DNA of 5,060 nucleotides, taken from contig JAEDGJ010000161.1 of assembly GCA_016297585.1 (NCBI GenBank), positions 1 to 5,060 of the forward strand, given 5' to 3'. Shown piece by piece: positions 1-5,060 of the stretch. The DNA comes from Clostridiaceae bacterium. GTDB lineage: Bacteria; Bacillota; Clostridia; Oscillospirales; QAMX01. Position 1 is the first letter of the stretch, and every line of letters starts with the position of its first letter. Both the position numbers and the translations under genes were made by a program. Below the pieces are notes generated by a model. It made no database searches, was not told the origin of the DNA, and saw only the letters and a program-made list of their open reading frames with translations.

Positions 1-23
1 CGATAAATATTTTCCGTGAAGAA

Positions 24-56
24 GCTCCCGCGTGCAGGAGCGCTGCACACGGGAGC
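24..56 (-). terminator. Probable intrinsic terminator of the leftward operon
   Basis: An imperfect inverted repeat lies about 18 nt past the stop codon of the oxidoreductase gene. The outer arms GCTCCCG (24-30) and CGGGAGC (50-56) pair over 7 bp. After one C/A mismatch, the inner arms GTGCAG (32-37) and CTGCAC (43-48) pair over 6 bp, closing a 5-nt loop. Read on the minus strand, the hairpin is followed by TTCTTC and then an AT-rich stretch, which is a weak U-tract. No T-run follows it on the plus strand, so it fits a terminator for the minus-strand genes only. The broken U-tract keeps this short of certain. Confidence 0.6.
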
Positions 57-73
57 GTATGGGGGAATGAGAA

Positions 74-1132
74 TCAGGCGCGGTCGGCGGCGGCCTGAAT
101 GGTCAGCGCCGTGCGGGAGGACTCGATGACGGTTGCGGTGTTGAGCGGCGTCGGCGCGCTCGCGAGATCGGCGAGGAAGAAGTCGAGGATCTGACGCTGC
201 GCGCGAACGGGCTTTTTGTCCTCGGCGGAGGCGTTCGGATCGACAAACACGTCGAGCGACTGATGCGTATCCTCCGGCACCTCGAGTTCGACGGGGCCGT
301 CGCTGCCCTGCAGCGCGACGGAGATCACGGGACGGGTGTTGCCGCCGCATTCGATGACGCCCTTCTCGCCCCAGATCGTAAAGCGCCAGTACTGCGGGAG
401 CTTGAAGCCGCAGCTCGAGGGCGCGGCGTAGGAAACGTCCGCCATGACGCCGGCGCCGTTATCCAGCTCCGCCATGAACTGCGCGGAATCCATGAACTTC
501 GGCGCGAGCTTCGCATACGCGTTCCACTGGCGCGCGGCGATCACCTTCTTGAACTTTAAGCCGGTGATATACGGAATCAGGTCAATGCCGTGGATGCCGA
601 TGTCGTTGATCGTGCCGCCTTGCTTGCCGTCCTCGAAGTACCACGCCGGACGGGTCCCCCAATTGAGCGGGTGCTGCGCGGTGAAGGAAATCTGATGGAT
701 GGCGCCGAGCTTGCCGGAGAAGATGAAGTCGCGCACCGGCTCGACCCACGCGTTCAGGCGCAGATCGAACATGCAGCCCACCTTCAGCCCTTTCTGCCGC
801 GAGAGCTTCTCGATCAGGTTCAGCTCCTTCAGCGAGGTGCACAGGGGCTTGTCCGCGATGACGTGCTTGCCGGCCTTGAGCGCCGCGATCGCACGCGCGC
901 CGCGGATGCCGAAGTAGTCGCCGATGGCGACCGCGTCGATCGTCGGATCGGCCAGCAGCGCCTCGTAGCTGTCATGCGTAAACTTGACGCCCAGCGTCTC
1001 CTCCGCGGCCTTTCGCGCCGCCTCGTTTTCCTCGAACGCCGCGACGACGCTGACGTCCGGGTTCTCCATCGCCTGCGTATACAGGCCGTTGATATGTCCG
1101 TGACGGAAACCGACAAAAGCCAGATTCAACAT
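74..1132 (-). CDS. Gfo/Idh/MocA-family NAD(P)-dependent oxidoreductase
   Basis: A cytoplasmic dehydrogenase of 352 residues, the usual length for this family. Residues 1-120 form the Rossmann nucleotide-binding domain: strand AFVGF then RHGHI (5-14), an acidic/hydrophobic AVAIGD (67-72), and DKPL (94-97), the counterpart of the family EKP motif with Lys95 as the expected catalytic lysine. The C-terminal alpha/beta domain carries GGTINDIGIHGIDL (172-185), the family's GG...DxGxHxxDL signature; Asp177 and His181 are the likely substrate-site residues. The glycine motif is unusual: G8-F-R10-H-G12-H replaces the common GxGxxG. The family oxidises or reduces sugars, inositols and related polyols; the substrate here cannot be named. 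The ATG start is supported by GGAGG 8 nt upstream (complement of 1141-1145). It is the second gene of an operon, 15 nt after the M20 hydrolase, and ends just before a hairpin. Confidence 0.92.
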   Translation of the reverse strand: MLNLAFVGFRHGHINGLYTQAMENPDVSVVAAFEENEAARKAAEETLGVKFTHDSYEALLADPTIDAVAIGDYFGIRGARAIAALKAGKHVIADKPLCTSLKELNLIEKLSRQKGLKVGCMFDLRLNAWVEPVRDFIFSGKLGAIHQISFTAQHPLNWGTRPAWYFEDGKQGGTINDIGIHGIDLIPYITGLKFKKVIAARQWNAYAKLAPKFMDSAQFMAELDNGAGVMADVSYAAPSSCGFKLPQYWRFTIWGEKGVIECGGNTRPVISVALQGSDGPVELEVPEDTHQSLDVFVDPNASAEDKKPVRAQRQILDFFLADLASAPTPLNTATVIESSRTALTIQAAADRA

Positions 1133-1140
1133 GTGTTTTT

Positions 1141-1145
1141 CCTCC
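1141..1145 (-). promoter_or_regulatory. Ribosome binding site of the oxidoreductase gene
   Basis: GGAGG on the minus strand ends 8 nt before the ATG at 1132. It lies just past the TAA stop of the upstream hydrolase (1148-1150). The gap has no room for a promoter, so the two genes are probably co-transcribed, with translation restarting right after the hydrolase stop. Confidence 0.8.
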
Positions 1146-1147
1146 GT

Positions 1148-2515
1148 TTATTTTACATTTCTGATCGATCTCGGCGCAATGCCCTTCGGAATCGGGCAGT
1201 CGTATGTGCCGCCCGTGCGGGCCGCGAGCGCTTCCTTCGCGCGGGCAAGCAGCGTGCCGTCCGTATACAGATCGTAGGCCGTCGCCGCCATGACCTTCGC
1301 CGCGTACAGCATTCCCTTATGGGCAAAACCCGACTTGCCGCAGCTCGTCATCTGCCAGCTGTGCCCCGGCGTGCCGCGCGGCACCGTTACCGCGTAGCAG
1401 TAGACCGTCGGGCAGAGCCAGCTTACGTCGCCGACGTCGGTCGACCCGGTACCCGGCCGCTCCGCATCGGGCAGCGGCTCGACGGAGCCGTCAAAAACCG
1501 GTTCGTCCGCCGCGCCGCCAAAAGTTTCGCGCAGCTTCCGGCCGAATTCCGTCTCCTGCGCGTCGTACACCGGACGCGGGATCGCCTCCATATTGGCCCG
1601 CATGGCCTCCATCAGCGGACGGTTCGTCAGCGTGTTCGAGCAGGCCTTGATAAACTCGCTTTCGACCTGCGTGCCCGTCATCAGCGCCGCGCCTCGGGCG
1701 ATGTCGTCGACACGCGCGCAGAGCTCGGGAAGCTCCGTCACCTGCGGCATCCGGATCAGATACAGCACCGACGCCTCGGCCTGCACCACGTTCGGCGAAT
1801 AGCCGCCGGTATCCGTGATCGCGTAGTGGATCCGCGCCTCCGTCGGGATATGCTCGCGCAGAAACTGCGTGCCGATGTTCATCAGCTCCAGCGCGTCGAG
1901 CGCCGAGCGTCCCAGATGCGGCTCCCCCGCCGCGTGCGACGCGATGCCGTGAAAGCGGTAGAGCACCTGGCAGTTGGCGAGGCTCGACGACGACGCCACG
2001 CTCATCCGGCTGCCCGGATGCCACGAAATCGCCGCGTCCAGGCCGTCAAACACGCCCTCGCGCGCCATGAAGGTCTTGCCGGAACCGCCTTCCTCGCCCG
2101 GGCAGCCGAAATAGGTCACGCGCCCCGGGTGTCCCTCCTCGAGATACGCCTTGACCGCGCACGCCGCAGCCGCAGCGCCCGCGCCGAGCAGATTATGCCC
2201 GCAGCCATGCCCCGGCCGTCCGGACGGAGGAGACTGCTCCGCGGACAGGGACGCCTGCTCCAGATCGGCCAGCGCGTCAAACTCGCCGAGGAACCCGATA
2301 TGCACGCCGCCGGAGCCCCACTCCGCGGTAAAAGCCGTCGGAATCCCGGCGACGCCGCGCGTGACCCGGAATCCTTCCGCTTCGAGGAAGGACGCCAGCG
2401 CCTCCGCCGAGCGGGTTTCCTCAAACGCCGTCTCGGCATAGTCCCAGACCGCGTCGCAGAGCGCGCAGACCGCGTCCGCGCGGCGGTCGATCTCCCGAAT
2501 CAGCTTTTCCTTCAA
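1148..2515 (-). CDS. M20-family metallo-amidohydrolase, AbgB-like (p-aminobenzoyl-glutamate hydrolase subunit B type)
   Basis: A cytoplasmic zinc-dependent hydrolase of 455 residues; E. coli AbgB is about 481. Motifs run in M20D order: GHGCGHN (102-108) with metal ligands Cys105 and His107, PGEEGG (139-144) with catalytic Glu141 and ligand Glu142, WHP (165-167) with His166, and TPGHSW (382-387) with His386 as the C-terminal ligand. The lid/dimerisation domain spans about 182-290 and contains HGIASHAAGEPHLGRSALDA (189-208), typical of the AbgB/amidohydrolase group. The family cleaves amide bonds of N-acyl or aroyl amino acids; AbgB itself needs the partner AbgA, which is absent here. The start is TTG: an in-frame TGA lies nine codons upstream, no ATG or GTG falls between, and GGAGGG sits 6 nt before the TTG. 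It is the first gene of the leftward operon. The fold is certain, the substrate is not; plain aminoacylase or N-acyl-amino-acid hydrolase activity is the main alternative. Confidence 0.92.
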   Translation of the reverse strand: MKEKLIREIDRRADAVCALCDAVWDYAETAFEETRSAEALASFLEAEGFRVTRGVAGIPTAFTAEWGSGGVHIGFLGEFDALADLEQASLSAEQSPPSGRPGHGCGHNLLGAGAAAAACAVKAYLEEGHPGRVTYFGCPGEEGGSGKTFMAREGVFDGLDAAISWHPGSRMSVASSSSLANCQVLYRFHGIASHAAGEPHLGRSALDALELMNIGTQFLREHIPTEARIHYAITDTGGYSPNVVQAEASVLYLIRMPQVTELPELCARVDDIARGAALMTGTQVESEFIKACSNTLTNRPLMEAMRANMEAIPRPVYDAQETEFGRKLRETFGGAADEPVFDGSVEPLPDAERPGTGSTDVGDVSWLCPTVYCYAVTVPRGTPGHSWQMTSCGKSGFAHKGMLYAAKVMAATAYDLYTDGTLLARAKEALAARTGGTYDCPIPKGIAPRSIRNVK

Positions 2516-2521
2516 ATCTTT

Positions 2522-2527
2522 CCCTCC
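2522..2527 (-). promoter_or_regulatory. Ribosome binding site that fixes a TTG start
   Basis: GGAGGG on the minus strand is 6 nt from the TTG at 2513-2515. It decides the start of the M20 hydrolase: the only in-frame codons between the upstream TGA and this TTG are AGA, AAA, GCC, GGA, ATC, GGA, GGG, AAA and GAT, none a standard start. Confidence 0.8.
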
Positions 2528-2544
2528 GATTCCGGCTTTTCTTC

Positions 2545-2573
2545 ATTAAACCACATCCGTCCCGATTTTGCAA
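2545..2573 (-). promoter_or_regulatory. Predicted sigma-A promoter for the hydrolase-oxidoreductase operon
   Basis: On the minus strand, TTGCAA (2573-2568, 4 of 6 to the -35 consensus) is followed by exactly 17 nt and then TTTAAT (2550-2545, 5 of 6 to the -10 consensus). The spacer ends in TGG, giving an extended -10 (TGn) element. The start of transcription would be near 2538, leaving a short leader of about 22 nt that carries the GGAGGG ribosome site. Prediction by eye only. Confidence 0.6.
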
Positions 2574-2598
2574 GTACTATCGGACGAACTTCCTTGCA
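2569..2598. repeat. Short inverted repeat spanning the two divergent -35 boxes
   Basis: TGCAAG (2569-2574) and CTTGCA (2593-2598) form a 6-bp inverted repeat with 18 nt between the arms. Each arm overlaps the -35 box of one divergent promoter. It could be a shared operator for a dimeric regulator, or simply the result of both -35 boxes reading TTGCA. Confidence 0.3.
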
Positions 2599-2622
2599 CT
2601 TTATGCAGAAATGTGCTATACT
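2594..2622 (+). promoter_or_regulatory. Predicted sigma-A promoter for the thpR-SGNH hydrolase operon
   Basis: TTGCAC (2594-2599, 3 of 6 to consensus) is followed by a 17-nt spacer and TATACT (2617-2622, 5 of 6). The spacer ends in TGC, giving an extended -10 that can offset the weak -35. Transcription would begin near 2629-2630, about 31 nt before the thpR ATG. It is back to back with the leftward promoter; 20 nt separate the two -35 boxes. Confidence 0.65.
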
Positions 2623-2629
2623 GACGCCA

Positions 2630-2645
2630 TCCTTTATAGAAAGGA
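2630..2645 (+). promoter_or_regulatory. Leader hairpin covering the thpR ribosome binding site
   Basis: TCCTTT (2630-2635) and AAAGGA (2640-2645) pair perfectly over 6 bp around the loop ATAG (2636-2639). The right arm includes most of the AAGGAG Shine-Dalgarno (2641-2646). The predicted transcript starts at or next to the left arm, so the hairpin would sit at the 5' end of the mRNA and could hide the ribosome site. The stem is AU-rich and short, so it would be only modestly stable. Confidence 0.4.
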
Positions 2646-2660
2646 GACCGCCTGTTTCCC

Positions 2661-3179
2661 ATGCGTCTCTTTTACGCCCTTCCGCTCTCCGACGAGACGC
2701 GCGCCTCGCTGGAGGACGTCATGACCGCTCTCCGGCGTGCCGGTGTGCGCGGCAATTTCACACGTCCGGAAAACCTGCATATCACGCTTCATTTTCTCGG
2801 CGAGCAGCCTCCCTCCGCCGTCGATACGCTGTCCGACATCCTGCTCGACGCCGCGTGCCCCGCGTTTGCGCTCACCGTTGCCTCGCTCGGCGTCTTCGAC
2901 CGCTCCGGCATCCTCTGGGCAGGCATCCGTCCCTCCCGGGCGCTGCAGGAGCTGTACGCCAAGCTCGGCACGTCCCTTGCCCGCGCGGGCTTTGCCGTCG
3001 AGCGGCGCGCCTACCGTCCCCATCTGACGCTCGTCCGCGAATACGCGCTGCCGCAGGACTTTGCGCTGCCGGAGCTCCCGCCGCTGACGATGACCGCCGA
3101 CTGCGCCGTGCTGATGGAGTCGTCCCGCGTCTCGGGAAAGCTCTGCTACTCCCCCGTTTCGATGATTCGCCTGCCGTAA
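2661..3179 (+). CDS. thpR: RNA 2',3'-cyclic phosphodiesterase (2H phosphoesterase, ThpR/LigT family)
   Basis: A cytoplasmic enzyme of 172 residues, close to the usual 175-190. It hydrolyses 2',3'-cyclic phosphate ends on RNA; some relatives show 2'-5' RNA ligase activity in vitro. The two defining HxTx motifs are present: HITL at 40-43 and HLTL at 121-124. The N-terminus MRLFYALPL and the FLGE that follows the first motif are typical. No extra domain, signal peptide or membrane segment is seen. ATG is chosen by family fit, but the AAGGAG at 2641-2646 is 14 nt away, which is long; an in-frame CTG at 2652 would be better spaced and would add only three residues. It is the first gene of a rightward operon with its own promoter; the SLH-anchored hydrolase follows after 23 nt. 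The family assignment is firm; the cellular RNA target is unknown. Confidence 0.93.
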   Translation: MRLFYALPLSDETRASLEDVMTALRRAGVRGNFTRPENLHITLHFLGEQPPSAVDTLSDILLDAACPAFALTVASLGVFDRSGILWAGIRPSRALQELYAKLGTSLARAGFAVERRAYRPHLTLVREYALPQDFALPELPPLTMTADCAVLMESSRVSGKLCYSPVSMIRLP

Positions 3180-3186
3180 CCCCTTT

Positions 3187-3191
3187 GGAGG
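3187..3191 (+). promoter_or_regulatory. Ribosome binding site that decides the SGNH hydrolase start
   Basis: GGAGG ends 11 nt before the ATG at 3203, just after the thpR stop (3177-3179). With the signal peptide that begins at this ATG, it fixes the start, although the reading frame stays open far upstream. Confidence 0.75.
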
Positions 3192-3202
3192 TCCTGTTTT
3201 TC

Positions 3203-4525
3203 ATGAAAAAGCGCTGCTTTTCGCTGATTTTCTGCCTGATCCTGCTTTTCAGCCTGCTTCCGCACGGCTTCTGCACCGACACGCCCGTCCTGCTCGCGCT
3301 CGGCGACAGCATCGCGTCCGGCTACGCTCTGTCCGACGCGTCGCAGGGCTTTCCCGAGCAGCTTGCGTCCCGGCTCGGGATGACGTGCGTCAACCGCGCC
3401 GTCGCGGGTCAGACCTCGGGCGAGCTTCTGGACGCGCTGAGCAGCGGACAGCATGACGCGGCGCTCCGCTCGGCCTCCGTCATCGTGATCTCCGTCGGCG
3501 CAAACGACCTGCTGCGCGAGCTGTCCGCCGGGGGGGCGTCCGACGGGCTGACCGCGTCCCTCTATCTCGCGATCCTCCGCCAGCTTACGGGTAGCGGCCG
3601 TGAGACCCCGGAGAGCCTGCGCGGCATCGCCGACCGTCTTGCCGGGAACCTCGACGCCATCTTCCGCCGCGTCGCCGAGCTCTCGCCCGGCACGCCGGTC
3701 ATCGCCGTCAACATCCCGAACCCGTACAACGGCCAGACGCTCACCTTCGGCAGCCGCAGCTTCGATCTCGGCGCTTTTGCGGAGGAATGGATCTCGCCGC
3801 TGAACGCCGCCTTTCCCGTCAGCGCAGACTACATCCTCGCGGATATTCACGCCGTTTTTGACCGCGCCGGGCTGACGAACGCCGACATCCGCCGCGGCGA
3901 ATACGACCCCCATCCCAATGCCGAAGGGCACCGCCGCATCGCGGACGCCATTCTCGACGCCGTGCCGCTTGGGGACTGGAACCGCCTCTCCGGCGTATCC
4001 GCGTCGGACTGGTACTGCGTGCCCGTCCGCTTTGCGGCGGCCCGCACCGTGTTCAGCTCTTACTCGCGCTTTGATCCCGGGCAAACCGTCACGCGCGGCG
4101 GCTTTGTCCGCGCGCTCGGACGCTACGCCGGCATCTCCGCGCTGGCGTATCTCGGGCAAACGGGCTTTTCCGACGTTCCCGCCTCCCGCGCCGACGCGCC
4201 CTACATCCGATGGGCGGTGTCGGCGGGCATTGTAAAGGGCACCGGTGACGGAAAATTTTCCCCCGATGCCCCCATTACGCGTGAGCAGCTCTGTGTGCTG
4301 CTGGCTCAGTACCTCGCCGGTTCCGCGTCCCCGTCCGGCAGCCCCGCCGTGTTCACGGACGACTATGCCGTCAGCGGCTGGGCGCGCACGGCCGTCCGCA
4401 CCGCAACGTCGCTCGGACTCGTGCAGGGCTTTGCGGACGGCAGCTTCCGTCCGCAGAAGACGGTGACCGGCGCGGAGCTCGCCGCCGTCCTCCTGCGGCT
4501 GCACAACCTCGAGTCCCGCGGTTAA
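3203..4525 (+). CDS. Secreted SGNH/GDSL-family hydrolase with three SLH cell-wall-anchoring repeats
   Basis: A 440-residue surface enzyme. Residues 1-24 form a signal peptide (MKKR, then a hydrophobic stretch 6-19), with a plausible signal peptidase I cut after GFC (22-24). Residues about 28-255 are the SGNH hydrolase domain: LALGDSIASGY (31-41) with nucleophile Ser36, AVAGQTS (66-72) with Gly69, GANDL (99-103) with Asn101, and YDPHPNAEGH (234-243) with catalytic His237. The family contains esterases, lipases and carbohydrate O-acetyl esterases; the substrate is unknown. Three SLH repeats follow at about 263-311, 322-371 and 384-436, which in Gram-positives bind secondary cell-wall polymer. 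Their TRAE-type motifs read TRGG (297-300), TREQ (359-362) and TGAE (422-425), so the third lacks the usual Arg. It lies 23 nt after thpR, probably in one operon, and its stop overlaps that of ddl. A run of seven G lies in the coding sequence at 3530-3536. Confidence 0.9.
   Translation: MKKRCFSLIFCLILLFSLLPHGFCTDTPVLLALGDSIASGYALSDASQGFPEQLASRLGMTCVNRAVAGQTSGELLDALSSGQHDAALRSASVIVISVGANDLLRELSAGGASDGLTASLYLAILRQLTGSGRETPESLRGIADRLAGNLDAIFRRVAELSPGTPVIAVNIPNPYNGQTLTFGSRSFDLGAFAEEWISPLNAAFPVSADYILADIHAVFDRAGLTNADIRRGEYDPHPNAEGHRRIADAILDAVPLGDWNRLSGVSASDWYCVPVRFAAARTVFSSYSRFDPGQTVTRGGFVRALGRYAGISALAYLGQTGFSDVPASRADAPYIRWAVSAGIVKGTGDGKFSPDAPITREQLCVLLAQYLAGSASPSGSPAVFTDDYAVSGWARTAVRTATSLGLVQGFADGSFRPQKTVTGAELAAVLLRLHNLESRG
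3530..3536 (+). repeat. Run of seven G within the SGNH hydrolase gene
   Basis: Seven consecutive G encode part of Ala-Gly-Gly-Ala (residues 109-112), just after the GANDL block. The frame is intact here: catalytic blocks and SLH repeats on both sides read through. A slip of one base would remove the catalytic His and the wall anchor. Confidence 0.9.
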
Positions 4526-5060
4526 TGCGCGAGCGCCAGCTCCACGATTTTCCGGCAGAGCTGTTCATAGGGGATCCCCACCGCGCGCGCTTCCTGCGGC
4601 AGCAGGCTCGTCGGCGTCATTCCGGGCAGGGTGTTTGCCTCCAGGCAGACAAACCGCCCGGTTTTTTCGTCCAGAATGAAGTCCACCCGCGCATAGTCGC
4701 GCAGCCCCAGCACCTCCACGACCCGCGCCGTCAGCCGCTGCGCCTCGGCCGTCTGCTCCGGCGTCAGCGCCGCCGGACAGATCTCCCGCGTCAGCCCCGC
4801 CTGATACTTGCGCCGGTAGTCGTAGAAGCCCTCCTGCGGGATGATCTCGATCGGCGGCAGGATCTGTCCGTCCAGCATCCCCACGGAGAATTCTCTCCCG
4901 CAGACCATCTCCTCGATCAGGACCGCCTGCTCGTATTTCTGCGCCTCCCGCATCGCCGCCGCAAGCTCCGACGGCGTATCCGCACGCGACGTGCCGATGC
5001 TGGAGCCGCCGCTGACCGGCTTGACAAAGCAGGGATACGGCACGCTGTCCGGCATCGTCC
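4522..5060 (-). CDS. ddl: D-alanine--D-alanine ligase, C-terminal part (cut by the window edge)
   Basis: An ATP-grasp ligase that joins two D-Ala for peptidoglycan precursors in the cytoplasm. At least 178 C-terminal codons are present; a full Ddl is about 300-370 residues. The Met codon at 5053-5055 is internal, because the frame continues upstream (Thr before it) and the sequence starts within the ATP-grasp domain. Counting from that Met: CFVKPVSGGSSIG (9-21), the ATP-binding lysine and glycine-rich loop; EEMVCGREFSV (48-58); FYDYRRKY (77-84), the omega loop with the Tyr that favours D-Ala over D-lactate as second substrate; RVDF (123-126); and EANTLPGMTPTS (139-150) with metal and substrate ligands. 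The omega-loop Tyr argues against a VanA-type D-Ala-D-Lac ligase. The gene is convergent with the SGNH hydrolase; the two TAA stops share the palindrome TTAA (4522-4525), leaving no space for a terminator between them. Confidence 0.93.
   Translation of the reverse strand, partial: TMPDSVPYPCFVKPVSGGSSIGTSRADTPSELAAAMREAQKYEQAVLIEEMVCGREFSVGMLDGQILPPIEIIPQEGFYDYRRKYQAGLTREICPAALTPEQTAEAQRLTARVVEVLGLRDYARVDFILDEKTGRFVCLEANTLPGMTPTSLLPQEARAVGIPYEQLCRKIVELALAH

Noticed and set aside
1491..2024. A 177-codon minus-strand frame within the hydrolase gene
   Set aside because: It overlaps the M20 lid domain in another frame and shows no recognisable motif or ribosome site.
3203..3274. Lipoprotein signal peptide, because Cys24 follows the hydrophobic stretch
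   Set aside because: The residues before Cys24 are His-Gly-Phe, which do not fit a lipobox; an ordinary signal peptidase I site is more likely, and the SLH repeats already provide an anchor.
3146..4504. A 452-codon minus-strand open frame opposite the SGNH hydrolase
   Set aside because: The translation is low-complexity (Arg, Ala, Gly, Val) with no domain, while the plus strand carries complete SGNH and SLH motifs. GC-rich codon bias produces such shadows.
590..4525. A single plus-strand open frame of 1,311 codons
   Set aside because: Only the last 440 codons (from 3203) are a gene. The earlier part runs antisense to the oxidoreductase and hydrolase and out of frame through thpR; its translation is Arg/Ala/Leu-rich with no motif, and a signal peptide with a ribosome site begins at 3203.
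4522..5055. Taking the Met at 5053-5055 as the true start of a short ATP-grasp protein
   Set aside because: The frame stays open to the window edge, and the sequence begins just before the ATP-binding lysine motif, so the N-terminal half of Ddl must lie beyond the window.
4522..5060. Vancomycin-resistance-type D-Ala-D-Lac ligase
   Set aside because: The omega loop carries FYDYRRKY with the Tyr typical of D-Ala-D-Ala ligases, and no van-type neighbours are visible.

Overview
The window comes from a GC-rich bacterial chromosome. Strong GGAGG-type ribosome binding sites, a TTG start, an S-layer-homology (SLH) surface protein and the general gene style point to Bacillota, most likely a high-GC gut-type member of class Clostridia (Oscillospirales or Christensenellales). 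That placement is inferred from gene style and was not tested by any search. Coding density is high: five protein genes fill nearly all of the 5,060 bases, and no RNA gene, mobile element, CRISPR array or prophage gene is visible.

Layout. Bases 1-73 hold a long imperfect hairpin that probably terminates the leftward operon. Bases 74-1132 (minus) encode a Gfo/Idh/MocA-family NAD(P)-dependent oxidoreductase. Bases 1148-2515 (minus) encode an M20-family metallo-amidohydrolase resembling AbgB. These two are a tight pair, 15 nt apart, with the hydrolase first. Bases 2516-2660 are a divergent control region with one recognisable extended -10 promoter facing each way. Bases 2661-3179 (plus) encode an RNA 2',3'-cyclic phosphodiesterase of the 2H family (ThpR). 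It is followed after 23 nt by 3203-4525 (plus), a secreted SGNH/GDSL hydrolase with three C-terminal SLH repeats. Bases 4522-5060 (minus) are the C-terminal part of a D-alanine--D-alanine ligase (Ddl) that runs off the right edge. Its stop codon overlaps the stop of the SLH protein in a shared TTAA.

How the genes work together. The left operon looks like a self-contained two-gene unit with its own promoter and terminator: a zinc hydrolase that removes an amide-linked group, and a dehydrogenase that could act on a released polyol, sugar or amino product. Their substrates cannot be read from the sequence. On the right, a cytoplasmic RNA-end enzyme is co-transcribed with a cell-surface esterase, facing a peptidoglycan-precursor ligase. 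A shared cell-envelope theme for the esterase and the ligase is possible but rests only on proximity.

Nothing here is clearly a new biological system. The points most worth a second look are the isolated AbgB-like/dehydrogenase pair, the SLH-anchored SGNH hydrolase with altered SLH and catalytic motifs, the ribosome-site-masking hairpin before thpR, and the overlapping stop codons.
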